Assembly (NCBI GenBank): GCA_902584635.1 | Contig: CACIAQ010000001.1 | Coordinates: 104,211-168,210 of the forward strand | DNA length: 64,000 nt | DNA from: an uncultured Alphaproteobacteria bacterium | Lineage (GTDB): Bacteria; Pseudomonadota; Alphaproteobacteria; Rhodobacterales; Rhodobacteraceae | Direction: 5' to 3' | Part shown: positions 42,553 to 51,881 of the stretch, one piece after another | How positions within the stretch are numbered: position 1 is the stretch's first letter | Layout: every line of letters begins with the position of its first letter | The notes under the pieces: generated by a model | Told to the model about the DNA's origin: nothing | Database searches by the model: none | The model's input: the letters and a program-made list of their open reading frames with translations, nothing else | Program-made: the position numbers and the translations under genes

Positions 42553-43245
42553 TTAGATCTCTATTGGGCTCATAACTTCGGGCTCAACAACTATATTTGA
42601 GCCCAGTTCTTCTGTTAGAACATCTGCATTTTGTTCGAGCAGAGGAAATGTTTTGTAGTGACAGGGAATTAGTTTCTTAAAGTTAAAATATTTTTTTGCT
42701 GCATAGGCTGCCCTTTTCATATCCATAGTGAAGTGTCCACCACAGGATAGAATGCCAATATTTGGTTTGTGAAGGTCGTTAATTATTTCCATGTCAGCCA
42801 TGACGTCGGTATCCCCAGAAAAATAAATTGTGTTATTTTCACCCTCAATTACAAAGCCAGCTTCAGCACCAGTGTACATTATCTGGCCATTTTTCATCAT
42901 AGATGAGCTGTGAACAGCATTTACCATAGTAACTTTAACGTTTCCAAGATTAACAGTTCCACCTTTATTAAATCCAGTTGTAGTAACTCCTTCACTCTCT
43001 TCCCAATACGACATTAGATCTGCTATTCCATAAATGGGGGTATTCGTTTCTTTAGCTATTTCTATAGTATCATTCGTATGGTCAAAGTGTCCGTGAGAGA
43101 TAAGAATATCAGTTATGCCGTGTAATGCTTCTTGTCTTTTTTCCGCGGGGAATAACGGGTTGCCATTCAACCAAGGATCTATAAGCATAACCCGATCTTC
43201 AATTTCTATTCTAAAGCTTCCATGCCCTAGCCAAATAATTTTCAT
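42553..43245 (-). CDS. UlaG-like metal-dependent hydrolase (UPF0173 type)
   Basis: This 230-aa metallo-beta-lactamase-fold hydrolase has IWLGHGSFRIEIEDRVMLID, the metal motif ILISHGHFDHTND, IYFSGDTDVMAD and LIPCHYKTFP. Relatives hydrolyse lactones or phosphodiesters. It is the last gene of an operon with a peptide-type ABC transporter, 9 nt after the ATPase, so it probably acts on the imported compound. GGAG precedes the ATG by 7 nt. PhnP also has this fold, but no sequence feature ties this protein to PhnP. Confidence 0.84.
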   Translation of the reverse strand: MKIIWLGHGSFRIEIEDRVMLIDPWLNGNPLFPAEKRQEALHGITDILISHGHFDHTNDTIEIAKETNTPIYGIADLMSYWEESEGVTTTGFNKGGTVNLGNVKVTMVNAVHSSSMMKNGQIMYTGAEAGFVIEGENNTIYFSGDTDVMADMEIINDLHKPNIGILSCGGHFTMDMKRAAYAAKKYFNFKKLIPCHYKTFPLLEQNADVLTEELGSNIVVEPEVMSPIEI

Positions 43246-43254
43246 ATTAATCTC

Positions 43255-44868
43255 CTAATAACTTCGAGCTTTCAATAGATCCGTAAGCCAATCTGGATCC
43301 ATTTCGGGCACGGAGGAAAGTAGCAATTCTGTATATTCTGGATGTGGTGGTGAAAATATTTCACTTTTTAAACCCTGTTCAACAACTTCTCCTTCATTCA
43401 TAACGACAACCTCGTCTGATATTGCCTTAACTGTAGCGATGTCATGCGTTATGAAAATATAGGAGAGATTCAAGTCTTTCTGCAATCGTCCTAAAAGCTT
43501 AAGAATTCCCTCTTGGACGATCTGATCCAATGCTGAAGTCACCTCATCGCATATTACTACCTCTGGATTAGCAGCTAAAGCCCTTGCTATACAAATGCGT
43601 TGTTTTTGCCCCCCAGATAGTTCACTCGGATATCTGTCTATAAAACTTTCATCCAGATCTATTTGCTCTAAGAGTTCAATTACTCTTTTTCGTAAATTAG
43701 CACCCGTTAAGCCAGCAAAAAAGCTAGCAGGCCGACTGATAATATCATAAACGGTCTGCTTAGGGTTCATTGCAACATCAGCCATCTGATAGATCATTTG
43801 AACTTTTTGAAGTTGGTCTTTAGTTCTTCCCTTCAGAGATGGAGGCAATTCACGATTTTTAAATTTTACAGAACCTATTTTTGGCTCCAGTAATCCAGTA
43901 ATCACGCGGGCCACCGTTGATTTCCCTGACCCACTTTCACCGACCAATGCCACCGTCCGGCCCAAGGGCAATTTTATATTAATATTTTTCAATACATGAA
44001 AACTTCCATAGAACGCATCTACATTTTTAACCTCTAAAATAATGTCTTTACTTTTTTTCTCAGGCTTTTGAATAGATCGAACAGACCAAAGGCTTTTCGT
44101 ATAATCTTCTTTTGGAGACTTTAACATTTTTCGTGTCACTGCTTCCTCAACTTCTTCACCGTATCTCAAAACCTTAATTCTATCCGCCATTTGCGCAACG
44201 ACGGAAAGGTCATGTGTTATATATATTGCTGCTGTGCCATATGTTTTCACGATGTCACGCATTGCGGCAAGGACCTCAACTTGGGTAGTTACATCTAGTG
44301 CAGTGGTAGGCTCATCAAACACAATTAAATCAGGATTAGGTGACATAGCCATAGCCGTCATTATTCGCTGAAGTTGCCCACCCGAGACTTGGTGTGGATA
44401 TCTTTCACCAATAGTTTCTGGATTGGGCAGATTAAGAGCATCATAAAGAGCGCGTGCCTCATCAAATGCCTCACTTTGCTTTTTCAGGCCAGCCCTGATG
44501 GTTGACTCAGTAGTTTGATTAATTAAACGATGAGCTGGATTGAATGAAGCGGCAGCTGATTGAGCTACGTACGTCATTCTATTGCCCCAATACTTTCTTT
44601 TTTCCGAGTCAGTACGCTTTGAAAGGTCAACACCGTCAAAATTAATTTGACCTCCTGTAATACGACATCCAGGTTGTGTATAGCCCATGGCTGCAAGACC
44701 CAGCGTGGACTTTCCAGCTCCAGACTCACCAATCAGTCCGAGCACCTCTCCTCTTTTAAGCTGTAAATTCACTCCCTTAATGATTTTATGCCATCTTTCA
44801 TCGGAGAAACCTTCAATCTTTAAGTCTTTGATTTGGAGAAGAGTAGTATTGTCTTTTTTATTTTTCAT
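43255..44868 (-). CDS. Peptide/nickel-type ABC transporter ATPase, fused DppD-DppF form
   Basis: One 537-aa protein carries two ABC domains. The first has GESGAGKST and VSGGQLQRIMTAMAM, the second GESGSGKST and [15 protein letters not shown], with Walker B sequences LIVFDEPTTALD and VVICDEVTSALD. The track start at 44910 would overlap the permease gene by 53 nt; the ATG at 44868 overlaps by 11 nt and is preferred. It powers the importer formed by the next genes. The ligand could be an oligopeptide or another small solute. Confidence 0.9.
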   Translation of the reverse strand: MKNKKDNTTLLQIKDLKIEGFSDERWHKIIKGVNLQLKRGEVLGLIGESGAGKSTLGLAAMGYTQPGCRITGGQINFDGVDLSKRTDSEKRKYWGNRMTYVAQSAAASFNPAHRLINQTTESTIRAGLKKQSEAFDEARALYDALNLPNPETIGERYPHQVSGGQLQRIMTAMAMSPNPDLIVFDEPTTALDVTTQVEVLAAMRDIVKTYGTAAIYITHDLSVVAQMADRIKVLRYGEEVEEAVTRKMLKSPKEDYTKSLWSVRSIQKPEKKSKDIILEVKNVDAFYGSFHVLKNINIKLPLGRTVALVGESGSGKSTVARVITGLLEPKIGSVKFKNRELPPSLKGRTKDQLQKVQMIYQMADVAMNPKQTVYDIISRPASFFAGLTGANLRKRVIELLEQIDLDESFIDRYPSELSGGQKQRICIARALAANPEVVICDEVTSALDQIVQEGILKLLGRLQKDLNLSYIFITHDIATVKAISDEVVVMNEGEVVEQGLKSEIFSPPHPEYTELLLSSVPEMDPDWLTDLLKARSY

Positions 44869-45778
44869 CTTTAATTCCACTGGTTTTATGTAAAAACCAA
44901 TCAACCACAAAATTGACGGCTACTGTAAGTAGAGCAATTGCTGCCGCGGGTAAAAGTGGTGTCATAGCTGCCTTTAAATCATATTGGGCAAACTGTATGA
45001 GAGATGCATTTTCTCTAACCATGGAACCCCAATCCGCAGTTGGCGGTTGAATGCCAACCCCTAAAAAAGAGAGCGCAGCAATTGATAGGAATACAAAGCA
45101 AAAACGAAGACCAAACTCCGCTATCAAAGGCGGAAGAATGTTTGGTAAAATTTCCTTTCGCATCACCCAGCTTATATTTTCTCCACGCAATTTAGCAACC
45201 TCTACATAATCCATAACGACAACATTAAGAGAAACTGCTCTCGTAAGGCGAAAGACGCGCGTAGAATCCAACACCGCGATTATTATGATAAGGTTTATAA
45301 CGGTTGAGCCGAAGATGGACAACAAAACCAATGCAAAAATGAGCTGAGGGATAGCCATTAAAACATCTACTGTTCTACTTAAAAAAAGATCCAGATAAGA
45401 CCTATTAATAGCAGCAGCCAACCCTAATGCGCCTCCTATTAAAAAAGCAAGAATTGTTGTAGCAAAAGCAACTCCAACTGTATTTCGGGCCCCAAATATC
45501 AATCTTGAAAATATATCACGACCGATCTGGTCGGTTCCAAATATATGATTTGCACTCCAAGGTGCATAAGGCTCAGGAAAGACTTCAGCCTCACCATAAG
45601 GCGCTATAAGGGGAGCAAAAATAGCTAACCCAACAAAAACAATTATTATAAAAATGCCAAATTTTGCGGTAAGTGGTGCCTTATTAAGTTCAATCTTTAG
45701 TCTTGTGAAAGTTGATCGGCTCTCTAAAACAGAGCCCACTTCGCCAGCAGCGGAATATGTGTTGGTATCTTTATTCAT
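44858..45778 (-). CDS. Peptide-type ABC transporter permease, DppC class
   Basis: This 306-aa permease has about six membrane segments and the typical APYGEAEVFPEPYAPWSANH-HIFGTDQIGRDIFSRLIFGA region. The contact loop is EVAKLRGENISWVMRKEILP and the C-terminal motif SFLGVGIQPPTADWGSM. It overlaps the DppB-class gene upstream by 4 nt. Confidence 0.92.
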   Translation of the reverse strand: MNKDTNTYSAAGEVGSVLESRSTFTRLKIELNKAPLTAKFGIFIIIVFVGLAIFAPLIAPYGEAEVFPEPYAPWSANHIFGTDQIGRDIFSRLIFGARNTVGVAFATTILAFLIGGALGLAAAINRSYLDLFLSRTVDVLMAIPQLIFALVLLSIFGSTVINLIIIIAVLDSTRVFRLTRAVSLNVVVMDYVEVAKLRGENISWVMRKEILPNILPPLIAEFGLRFCFVFLSIAALSFLGVGIQPPTADWGSMVRENASLIQFAQYDLKAAMTPLLPAAAIALLTVAVNFVVDWFLHKTSGIKDEK

Positions 45779-46755
45779 TTAGGATGCAGTAATCTTGGGT
45801 TAGTAACAATACCAATTATATCTGCGATAAGATTTAATAGAATGTACGTAACAGCGAAGATAAGAGCACATCCCTGTACAACAGGTATGTCACGTGTCCT
45901 AACCGCATCTACCATCAATTGACCAACGCCAGGGTATACAAAAACGACCTCTACGACCACCACGCCTACAACAAGATACGCTAAATTGAAGGCTATAACA
46001 GTTGCGATAGGAGCCCAAGCATTGGGTAACGCATGTTTAAGAATAATTTCTGTTTGAGAGGCCCCTGATAGTTTGGCCATCTGTATGTAAGGGCTAGCAA
46101 GTAGATTTATAATTGCTGCTCGTGTCATTCTCATCATATGAGCAACGATCACTAATGTTAACGTGAAAGCAGGAAGTGCTGTGCGGTAAATTCTTTCACC
46201 AAAATTTGTATCAGGGTCGACGTTGGCCAGAGATGGAAATATCTGATTAAGCGAGGCAAAAAATAAAATCAAGATATAAGCAACAAAGAATTCAGGAAAT
46301 GAAATTGTTGTCAAGGTGGCTGTGTTTACAGATCTGTCAAAAAACGAGTTACGATAGAGGGCCGTTAATATCCCTAATATTAAAGATAGAGGAACGGCAA
46401 TAAGAGCTGCCATTGAAGCCAGAAACAGTGTATTCCATAGTCTTGGAGCGATTTTATCTACCACTTCAGCGGATCTGTCGGCGCCTGAAGCATTACGTCC
46501 AGAAAAAGATGTTCCAAGATCCCCTTGTATTGCACCTAGTGCCCAGTCGAAGTATCGAATATATGCAGGTTTATCAAGCCCTAATTCCTGTCGGAAAGCA
46601 GCCACTGTTTCTGGTAATGCTGCTTGTCCAAGTATTGCTTGTCCGAAGTCTCCGGGCAGCATTTCAATTGCTGAGAAAATGATTATAGAAACGAAGAAAA
46701 GGGTGGCCAAGCCCAACCCCAAACGCTCAAGAACTGTTTTAATTACAGGATGCAA
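45775..46755 (-). CDS. Peptide-type ABC transporter permease, DppB class
   Basis: This 326-aa permease starts with TTG at 46755 (MHPVIKTVLERLG); no ATG or clear Shine-Dalgarno is available, so initiation is probably weak. It has LPGDFGQAILGQAA, the contact loop QMAKLSGASQTEIILKHALP and VEVVFVYPGVGQLMVDAVR, typical of DppB. A perfect hairpin lies 21 nt upstream between it and the binding-protein gene. Confidence 0.9.
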   Translation of the reverse strand: MHPVIKTVLERLGLGLATLFFVSIIIFSAIEMLPGDFGQAILGQAALPETVAAFRQELGLDKPAYIRYFDWALGAIQGDLGTSFSGRNASGADRSAEVVDKIAPRLWNTLFLASMAALIAVPLSLILGILTALYRNSFFDRSVNTATLTTISFPEFFVAYILILFFASLNQIFPSLANVDPDTNFGERIYRTALPAFTLTLVIVAHMMRMTRAAIINLLASPYIQMAKLSGASQTEIILKHALPNAWAPIATVIAFNLAYLVVGVVVVEVVFVYPGVGQLMVDAVRTRDIPVVQGCALIFAVTYILLNLIADIIGIVTNPRLLHPK

Positions 46756-46775
46756 AGAAATATCTATTTTTTTTA

Positions 46776-46799
46776 GAAGGGCAGATAATTCTGCCCTTC
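46776..46799 (-). other. Hairpin between binding-protein gene and dppB-class permease
   Basis: GAAGGGCAGA pairs perfectly over 10 bp with TCTGCCCTTC around a 4-nt loop. On the minus strand TCTAAAAAAAA follows, not a T-tract. This suggests 3' protection of the binding-protein mRNA rather than complete termination. Confidence 0.6.
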
Positions 46800-46822
46800 C
46801 TATTTAAATTAACCTCTAAATA

Positions 46823-48415
46823 TTATGCAAACCACCAACGCTCAACACACTTGGCGCCATCGCTATCCCAGTTAGCTGCTATTTTGCCATGGGCAATCTT
46901 CTTGCTGTTTGCACTCACGTAACTGTTAAAGAGAGGGCAAAGCAATCCACCATCATCATAAATTAAACGCTGGCATTCATAAAGAATATCCCGCTTCTTG
47001 CTCTCGTTGAGTTCTTTCCTAGCGTCTTTAACAAGTTTATTAAACTTAACAGCTGAGTCGGTTGTTTTCCACATAGTGTCATTCCATTTTGACTCGGCGA
47101 CATAAGCGGCTGAGAACATCATAGTCTCAGCGGGTCGTCCACCCCAGTAGCATGCACACCAGCCTTTTGCGTCATTATTCCACACATTAGACCAATATCC
47201 GTCGTTCGGTTCACGGATTACTTCGATGTCAATTCCAGCTTTTTTTGCAGAGTTTGCCATCAATTGGGCAGCATCAACTGCACCAGCGAATGCGGCATCA
47301 GCGGCTGATAATTGTATTTTTCCGGAGTGACCCGATTTTTTGTAGTGAAAAGCGGCTTTATCAGCATCAAATTCTCTTTGAGGTAGGTCCGAGTTATGGA
47401 AATAATTAGCAGTACCGATTGGAATATCGTTACCTACTGCTCCATAACCAAGAAGAATTTTGTCAACAAGCTCTTGACGATCCACTGCCCACTTCAAGGC
47501 CATCCTCAAGTCGTAATCACCAAAAGGATCAACATTTAGTCTCATTGGAAAGGTATAGTGAGCTGTTCCTGTTGCCTGCATAATGTTTATATTTGGGTTA
47601 CGCTTCATTAAATTGATAGTTTTTAGATCAACTCTATCCATTGCATCAATTTCGCCACTTATCAAAGCAGTTTGTCTAGCATTTGGGTCAACGATTGATA
47701 GTAATTCTACCTCATCAAAATGTGCTGCACCCTCTTTCCAGTAATTTGGATTTCTCTTTAAAACAGACTTTACACCTGGTTCAAAGGATTGAACGATGTA
47801 TCCACCAGTACCAACTCCTGAGGTCATATCACCAGCCGGCCTAATAGAGATGTGATAGTCACTTACAATGTAAGGGAAGTCGGTATCAGGGCTGTCTAGT
47901 TCCATGATCACTTTGTATTTACCATCAGCCTTTATACTCTTTACAGGTGAAAGTGATCCCTTTGCAGCAGAAGTTGACTTTTCGCCCATATGATGCTCGT
48001 AAGACGCTAGAACATCTTCTGATGTCATCGTTTTTCCGTTGTGAAACTCAACACCCTTTCTTAAGTTAAACACCCAAGTTTTACCATCATCCGACTCAAA
48101 AGTTTCAGCTAGTTCACCTACAAGCTTTCCATCGCTGTTGATTTCGGTTAGATGGTTTCCAAAGGTGTACCCATTGACGAGAGTAAAATGGTTTTCCGAT
48201 GTCCCTGAGTCGAGCGTATCCGTAGTCGAGCCGTGCCCTAAACCCATTCTAAATTTGCCGCCTTTCTTTGGTGTTGCCGCAATTGCATCACTAGCCAATG
48301 ACAAGGCTGTGGGTATTGCAATACCCGCAGCGATTGCCGATGTCATAAACTGTCGTCGATCAATTGCTCCTAGCGTCAATTTCTCTTGTTGAGCTTTTAT
48401 GAATTTATCTTTCAC
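46823..48415 (-). CDS. Peptide-type ABC transporter substrate-binding protein with Tat signal
   Basis: This family-5 periplasmic receptor has about 531 aa. The GTG at 48415 follows AGGGGAG by about 8 nt and is preferred to the track start at 48514. The twin-arginine signal IDRRQFMTSAIAAGIAIP directs it to the Tat pathway. The mature part has FESDDGKTWVFNLRKGVEFH and DLRMALKWAVDRQELVDKIL, typical of the family. The ligand is unknown, and the UlaG-like hydrolase in the operon hints that it is further processed. A weak Pho-box-like pair is present upstream. Confidence 0.9.
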   Translation of the reverse strand: MKDKFIKAQQEKLTLGAIDRRQFMTSAIAAGIAIPTALSLASDAIAATPKKGGKFRMGLGHGSTTDTLDSGTSENHFTLVNGYTFGNHLTEINSDGKLVGELAETFESDDGKTWVFNLRKGVEFHNGKTMTSEDVLASYEHHMGEKSTSAAKGSLSPVKSIKADGKYKVIMELDSPDTDFPYIVSDYHISIRPAGDMTSGVGTGGYIVQSFEPGVKSVLKRNPNYWKEGAAHFDEVELLSIVDPNARQTALISGEIDAMDRVDLKTINLMKRNPNINIMQATGTAHYTFPMRLNVDPFGDYDLRMALKWAVDRQELVDKILLGYGAVGNDIPIGTANYFHNSDLPQREFDADKAAFHYKKSGHSGKIQLSAADAAFAGAVDAAQLMANSAKKAGIDIEVIREPNDGYWSNVWNNDAKGWCACYWGGRPAETMMFSAAYVAESKWNDTMWKTTDSAVKFNKLVKDARKELNESKKRDILYECQRLIYDDGGLLCPLFNSYVSANSKKIAHGKIAANWDSDGAKCVERWWFA

Positions 48416-48495
48416 TTTAATTTCTCCCCTAAATTTTTGAGTAAATCGTTCCGTTATGGAAAGATTTTTTTCATTTATTGTATAGATTTGATTAA

Positions 48496-48524
48496 ATGTT
48501 AAGTAACAATTCAAACTATGACAA
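48496..48524 (-). promoter_or_regulatory. Weak Pho-box-like pair upstream of the peptide-type operon
   Basis: The coding strand has TTGTCAT and TTAACAT 22 nt apart, with no clear middle unit. TATACA follows at the -10 distance. The spacer is shared with the divergent esterase gene. This may be chance. Confidence 0.25.
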
Positions 48525-48575
48525 GAGAAAACATTAATATTTCAATTGTTGACCTTACGTAAATAAAGATCGAAC

Positions 48576-49484
48576 ATGATCCCAAAGTATGAAAAAATTT
48601 TCGACGACGAAATAAAGAAATTTATACGAATTTCTGAGACTTTCCCAAAAAAATATGTGGGGAATTCAATAGAAGACATACGGAAAAGCTACAATGAAAT
48701 GGTGAAATATTTTAAACAAGCTAGACCTCCAAACGTACTGGTTGAAGATAAAAAAGTCTCATTCAAAGAAAGATCTTTAAACTATAGACAGTATTCTACC
48801 GGTGCTGACAATAAGTCTGATCTGATTTATTTTCATGGAGGAGGATTTGTTCTCGGTGGTCTTGAAAGTCATGATGATATATGTGCCGAAATTTGCGAAG
48901 GCACTGGAGTTAATGTTTTCTTGTTGGACTATTCACTGGCTCCAGAAGTCAAGTACCCTGAGTTTTTTATAGATGCCATTCGCTTTTACTATTATATAAA
49001 AAATCCTGAAAGAAGGCTAGTTCTGGTTGGTGATAGTGCGGGAGGCACTTTAGCGGGTTTTGTTTCGAATAAGGTTAGAAATGTTACAATTCGTCCAGAG
49101 GCTCAAATTCTCATCTATCCTGACTTGGCTGGCCACATTAGTGGGTCTAATAAGAGACAGTTTTCTGATGCACCATTATTAACTCAAGATGATGTAGATT
49201 TTTATCATAAGTGTGCAGGCCTTCCCGAAAAGAGGGGCCTTCATGATCTTACTAGAAATTTTGATAATGATAATATGCCCAAGACACTACTTGTCAGTGC
49301 TGAAATAGATCCCTTAGCACAAGATTATCCGGGTTATTTTGAAAGCCTTGAGCAACATGGGTGTGATATAACGTTTTTGGAAGGAAAAGGGTTACCCCAT
49401 GGATTTTTAAGAGCGCGTCATCTATCTAAAAAAGCCAGATCCGTCTTCGATGAGATAACAAAATTTATATCTCAAACGATATAG
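48576..49484 (+). CDS. Alpha/beta hydrolase, HSL-family esterase-like
   Basis: This 302-aa hydrolase has the oxyanion-hole motif YFHGGGFVLGG and the nucleophile motif VGDSAGGTLAG, both typical of hormone-sensitive-lipase-type esterases. An acidic residue region SAEIDPLAQD and the histidine in LPHGFLR complete the triad. The substrate is unknown. It is divergent from the peptide-type binding protein and ends 8 nt before the convergent PHP gene. Confidence 0.86.
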   Translation: MIPKYEKIFDDEIKKFIRISETFPKKYVGNSIEDIRKSYNEMVKYFKQARPPNVLVEDKKVSFKERSLNYRQYSTGADNKSDLIYFHGGGFVLGGLESHDDICAEICEGTGVNVFLLDYSLAPEVKYPEFFIDAIRFYYYIKNPERRLVLVGDSAGGTLAGFVSNKVRNVTIRPEAQILIYPDLAGHISGSNKRQFSDAPLLTQDDVDFYHKCAGLPEKRGLHDLTRNFDNDNMPKTLLVSAEIDPLAQDYPGYFESLEQHGCDITFLEGKGLPHGFLRARHLSKKARSVFDEITKFISQTI

Positions 49485-49492
49485 GACAACGG

Positions 49493-50413
49493 TCAGTAAT
49501 CATAGAATGGATTGGTCCAAGCCCTATTACCCTTTTTATCAATTATAGTGATTCTTAACCATTTTTTTTGCGGAAGTAAGTTTAAATTAAAAATTGCAGA
49601 CTCCATATTGGTTTTATCCCGGTAAGTACTTGCTGACCCGTATCCATTAACAATAATTTTTTCAATGGGTGTACACTCTACTTCTAGTCGTCCATTTTGG
49701 AGTCGGATATTTTTGAATTCAGGGCCTTGGGAAGAATAGTAGTGACCGCTTCTAAGAGCTTCAAGTATAGCCTCTTTACTATTACTTTCAGACTTCACCA
49801 TAACCCAACCACCAAAGGCATCATTGATGTAAAAATGGGAGTCGTCTGTTGCTATAATATTGATCTCTTTGCCATGATTGAGTATTTGATCCAACACGGC
49901 AACCCCTGATCCTCTATCACACTCAATGGCACAGCTGTGATTATATATTTCTATAGCATGTACTTTCTTGACCTTAAGCGTATCCGGAAGTGCCATTCCG
50001 TTCCATTCAGGGTGAGTAAGTGACACGAAAGCACCAGACTCGAAAAGACGTGAGCTCAAGCTCTCAATGTTTTCTGATTTACTGTTTATAAGGAAGTTAG
50101 GCTGGTTAGGCGGTGTAAGTTTGTCATTTAAACCTAAAGCAAGAATGTGCCAAAGTTCACCATTTCCCATTTTGCTAGTATGTAGCTCAGCACCAGGTAT
50201 GACTGTAAAATTTTGTATTTCTAATTCAGGTAATGTTATAGGGTAATTAAACATTTCCAGAAAGTGGTCTGTAATTGATATAAAGTTATATCCCTTTTCG
50301 ATGTAAGCATTGCAAACTTCTTCTGGTGAAAGTTTTCCATCGGAATGATTACTGTGGCCATGCAAGTTACCTTTAAAAAATTTTCCACTGTTATTAAAAA
50401 ACTCAAAAGACAT
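49493..50413 (-). CDS. PHP-domain phosphoesterase-like protein (CehA/McbA type)
   Basis: This 306-aa protein has the PHP metal motif KGNLHGHSNHSDGKLSPEE followed by FISITDHF. Further histidines are in VIPGAELHT, LTHPEWNG and ATDDSHFY. PHP enzymes hydrolyse phosphate esters; CehA/McbA relatives act on carbamates. One PHP enzyme, PhnPP, opens the cyclic ribose phosphate in C-P lyase catabolism, but this gene is far from the phn block, so the link is weak. It has no operon partner. Confidence 0.82.
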   Translation of the reverse strand: MSFEFFNNSGKFFKGNLHGHSNHSDGKLSPEEVCNAYIEKGYNFISITDHFLEMFNYPITLPELEIQNFTVIPGAELHTSKMGNGELWHILALGLNDKLTPPNQPNFLINSKSENIESLSSRLFESGAFVSLTHPEWNGMALPDTLKVKKVHAIEIYNHSCAIECDRGSGVAVLDQILNHGKEINIIATDDSHFYINDAFGGWVMVKSESNSKEAILEALRSGHYYSSQGPEFKNIRLQNGRLEVECTPIEKIIVNGYGSASTYRDKTNMESAIFNLNLLPQKKWLRITIIDKKGNRAWTNPFYDY

Positions 50414-50588
50414 AAACCTTAACCCTTTTTTCCTTATCGGTTATTTCTTTCATAACCATTTAAAAATTCATTTTTCTAAACATTTGCACATTAAAAACAA
50501 AAAAATTATTAATGCAATTTGTATTATTGAAAAGGTCTAAATTCTATTAGTGCTTGCATTTCCATTAGAATCTTTGTGTTATGATTTT

Positions 50589-51881
50589 ATGATTGATATA
50601 GCTTCCAGAGTATATAACCATAATTGGAAAATTGATCCAATAGTCCGTTCACTATTGGACATAGACTTTTACAAATTATTGATGGCTCAATTTGTCTTAA
50701 GAAACGCTCCCGATGTAAAAGTAAAATTTTCCGTTTTAAACAGATCTAGAAAAGTACTTCTTGCCGATATAATAGACGAACAAGAATTACGAGAACAATT
50801 GAACCACATAAGAGATTTATCTTTAAGTAAGGGTGAGTCAACTTGGTTAAGGGGAAATTTATTTTATGGTAAGCGTGCTATATTTAGACCATCTTTCATA
50901 GATTGGTTAGAGAAACTCAAGTTACCAGAGTACCAGCTCAAAAAAAAAGACGGGCAGTTTGAAATAAGTTTTGAGGGTAAATGGGCCGAGGTTATGTTTT
51001 GGGAGGTTCCAGTTTTATCCGTATTGACAGAGTTGAGATCGAAGTCTGTTTTAAAAAATATGGGGCGTTTCGAGTTACAGGTTTTGTATGCAAGAGCTAT
51101 GACAAAGTTATGGGAAAAAATAGAAAAGCTCAAATCTTTTGAAAACATAAGAATAGCTGATTTTGGAACTAGAAGGCGCCATAGTTTTCTTTGGCAGGAT
51201 TGGTGCGTGCAGGCAATGTGCGAAGGCATGGGGTCAAAATTTATTGGTACATCAAATTGTCTAATTGCTATGAGGCGTGAGCTTGAAGCGATAGGAACAA
51301 ATGCCCATGAGCTTCCCATGATCTTTTCGGCCTTGGCAAAAACCGAGGAGGAATTAAAACAAGCTCCCTATAAGGTCTTAGAAGACTGGCATGAAGAGCA
51401 TGATGGGAATTTAAGGGTTATATTACCTGACACATACGGTACTAGAAATTTTTTAAATAATGCACCCGACTGGCTTGCTTCTTGGACAGGAGTAAGAATT
51501 GACTCTGGTGATCCTGAAATAGGAGCTCAGCATGCAATTGACTGGTGGCAAAATAAAGGTGAAGACACCAAAGAGAAATTGATAATTTTTTCAGATGGTT
51601 TGGATACAGAAAAGATTATCGAGCTATATCAGAAATTTAACCAAAAAGTCCAAATAGGGTTTGGCTGGGGAACCTTATTAACCAATGATTTTAGAGAATT
51701 GATTGGCAATGGTGAGTTGGACCCTTTTTCATTAGTATGTAAGGCTGTTTCCGCTAATGGGTGTCCGACCGTCAAATTATCAGACAATTCTAACAAGGCG
51801 ATGGGCCCAGAAAATAAAATAGGACAATATAAAAAGGTCTTTGGGCTATCCACACAAAGTAAAGAAACTTTAATTGTCTGA
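50589..51881 (+). CDS. pncB: Nicotinate phosphoribosyltransferase PncB
   Basis: This enzyme makes nicotinate mononucleotide from nicotinate and PRPP for NAD salvage. It has about 430 aa from the ATG at 50589; the track start is an upstream non-ATG codon. LLDIDFYKLLMAQFVLRNAP is the PncB opening, ADFGTRRRHSFLWQDWCVQA the active-site region, FIGTSNCLIAMR and VRIDSGDPEIGAQHAIDWW further on. It overlaps the next gene by 8 nt. The PRPP made by PhnN is one possible supply. Confidence 0.93.
   Translation: MIDIASRVYNHNWKIDPIVRSLLDIDFYKLLMAQFVLRNAPDVKVKFSVLNRSRKVLLADIIDEQELREQLNHIRDLSLSKGESTWLRGNLFYGKRAIFRPSFIDWLEKLKLPEYQLKKKDGQFEISFEGKWAEVMFWEVPVLSVLTELRSKSVLKNMGRFELQVLYARAMTKLWEKIEKLKSFENIRIADFGTRRRHSFLWQDWCVQAMCEGMGSKFIGTSNCLIAMRRELEAIGTNAHELPMIFSALAKTEEELKQAPYKVLEDWHEEHDGNLRVILPDTYGTRNFLNNAPDWLASWTGVRIDSGDPEIGAQHAIDWWQNKGEDTKEKLIIFSDGLDTEKIIELYQKFNQKVQIGFGWGTLLTNDFRELIGNGELDPFSLVCKAVSANGCPTVKLSDNSNKAMGPENKIGQYKKVFGLSTQSKETLIV

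Noticed and set aside
49493-50413. PhnPP-type role for the PHP protein
   Set aside because: It is more than 20 kb from the C-P lyase genes, has no Pho box, and the PHP family is too broad.
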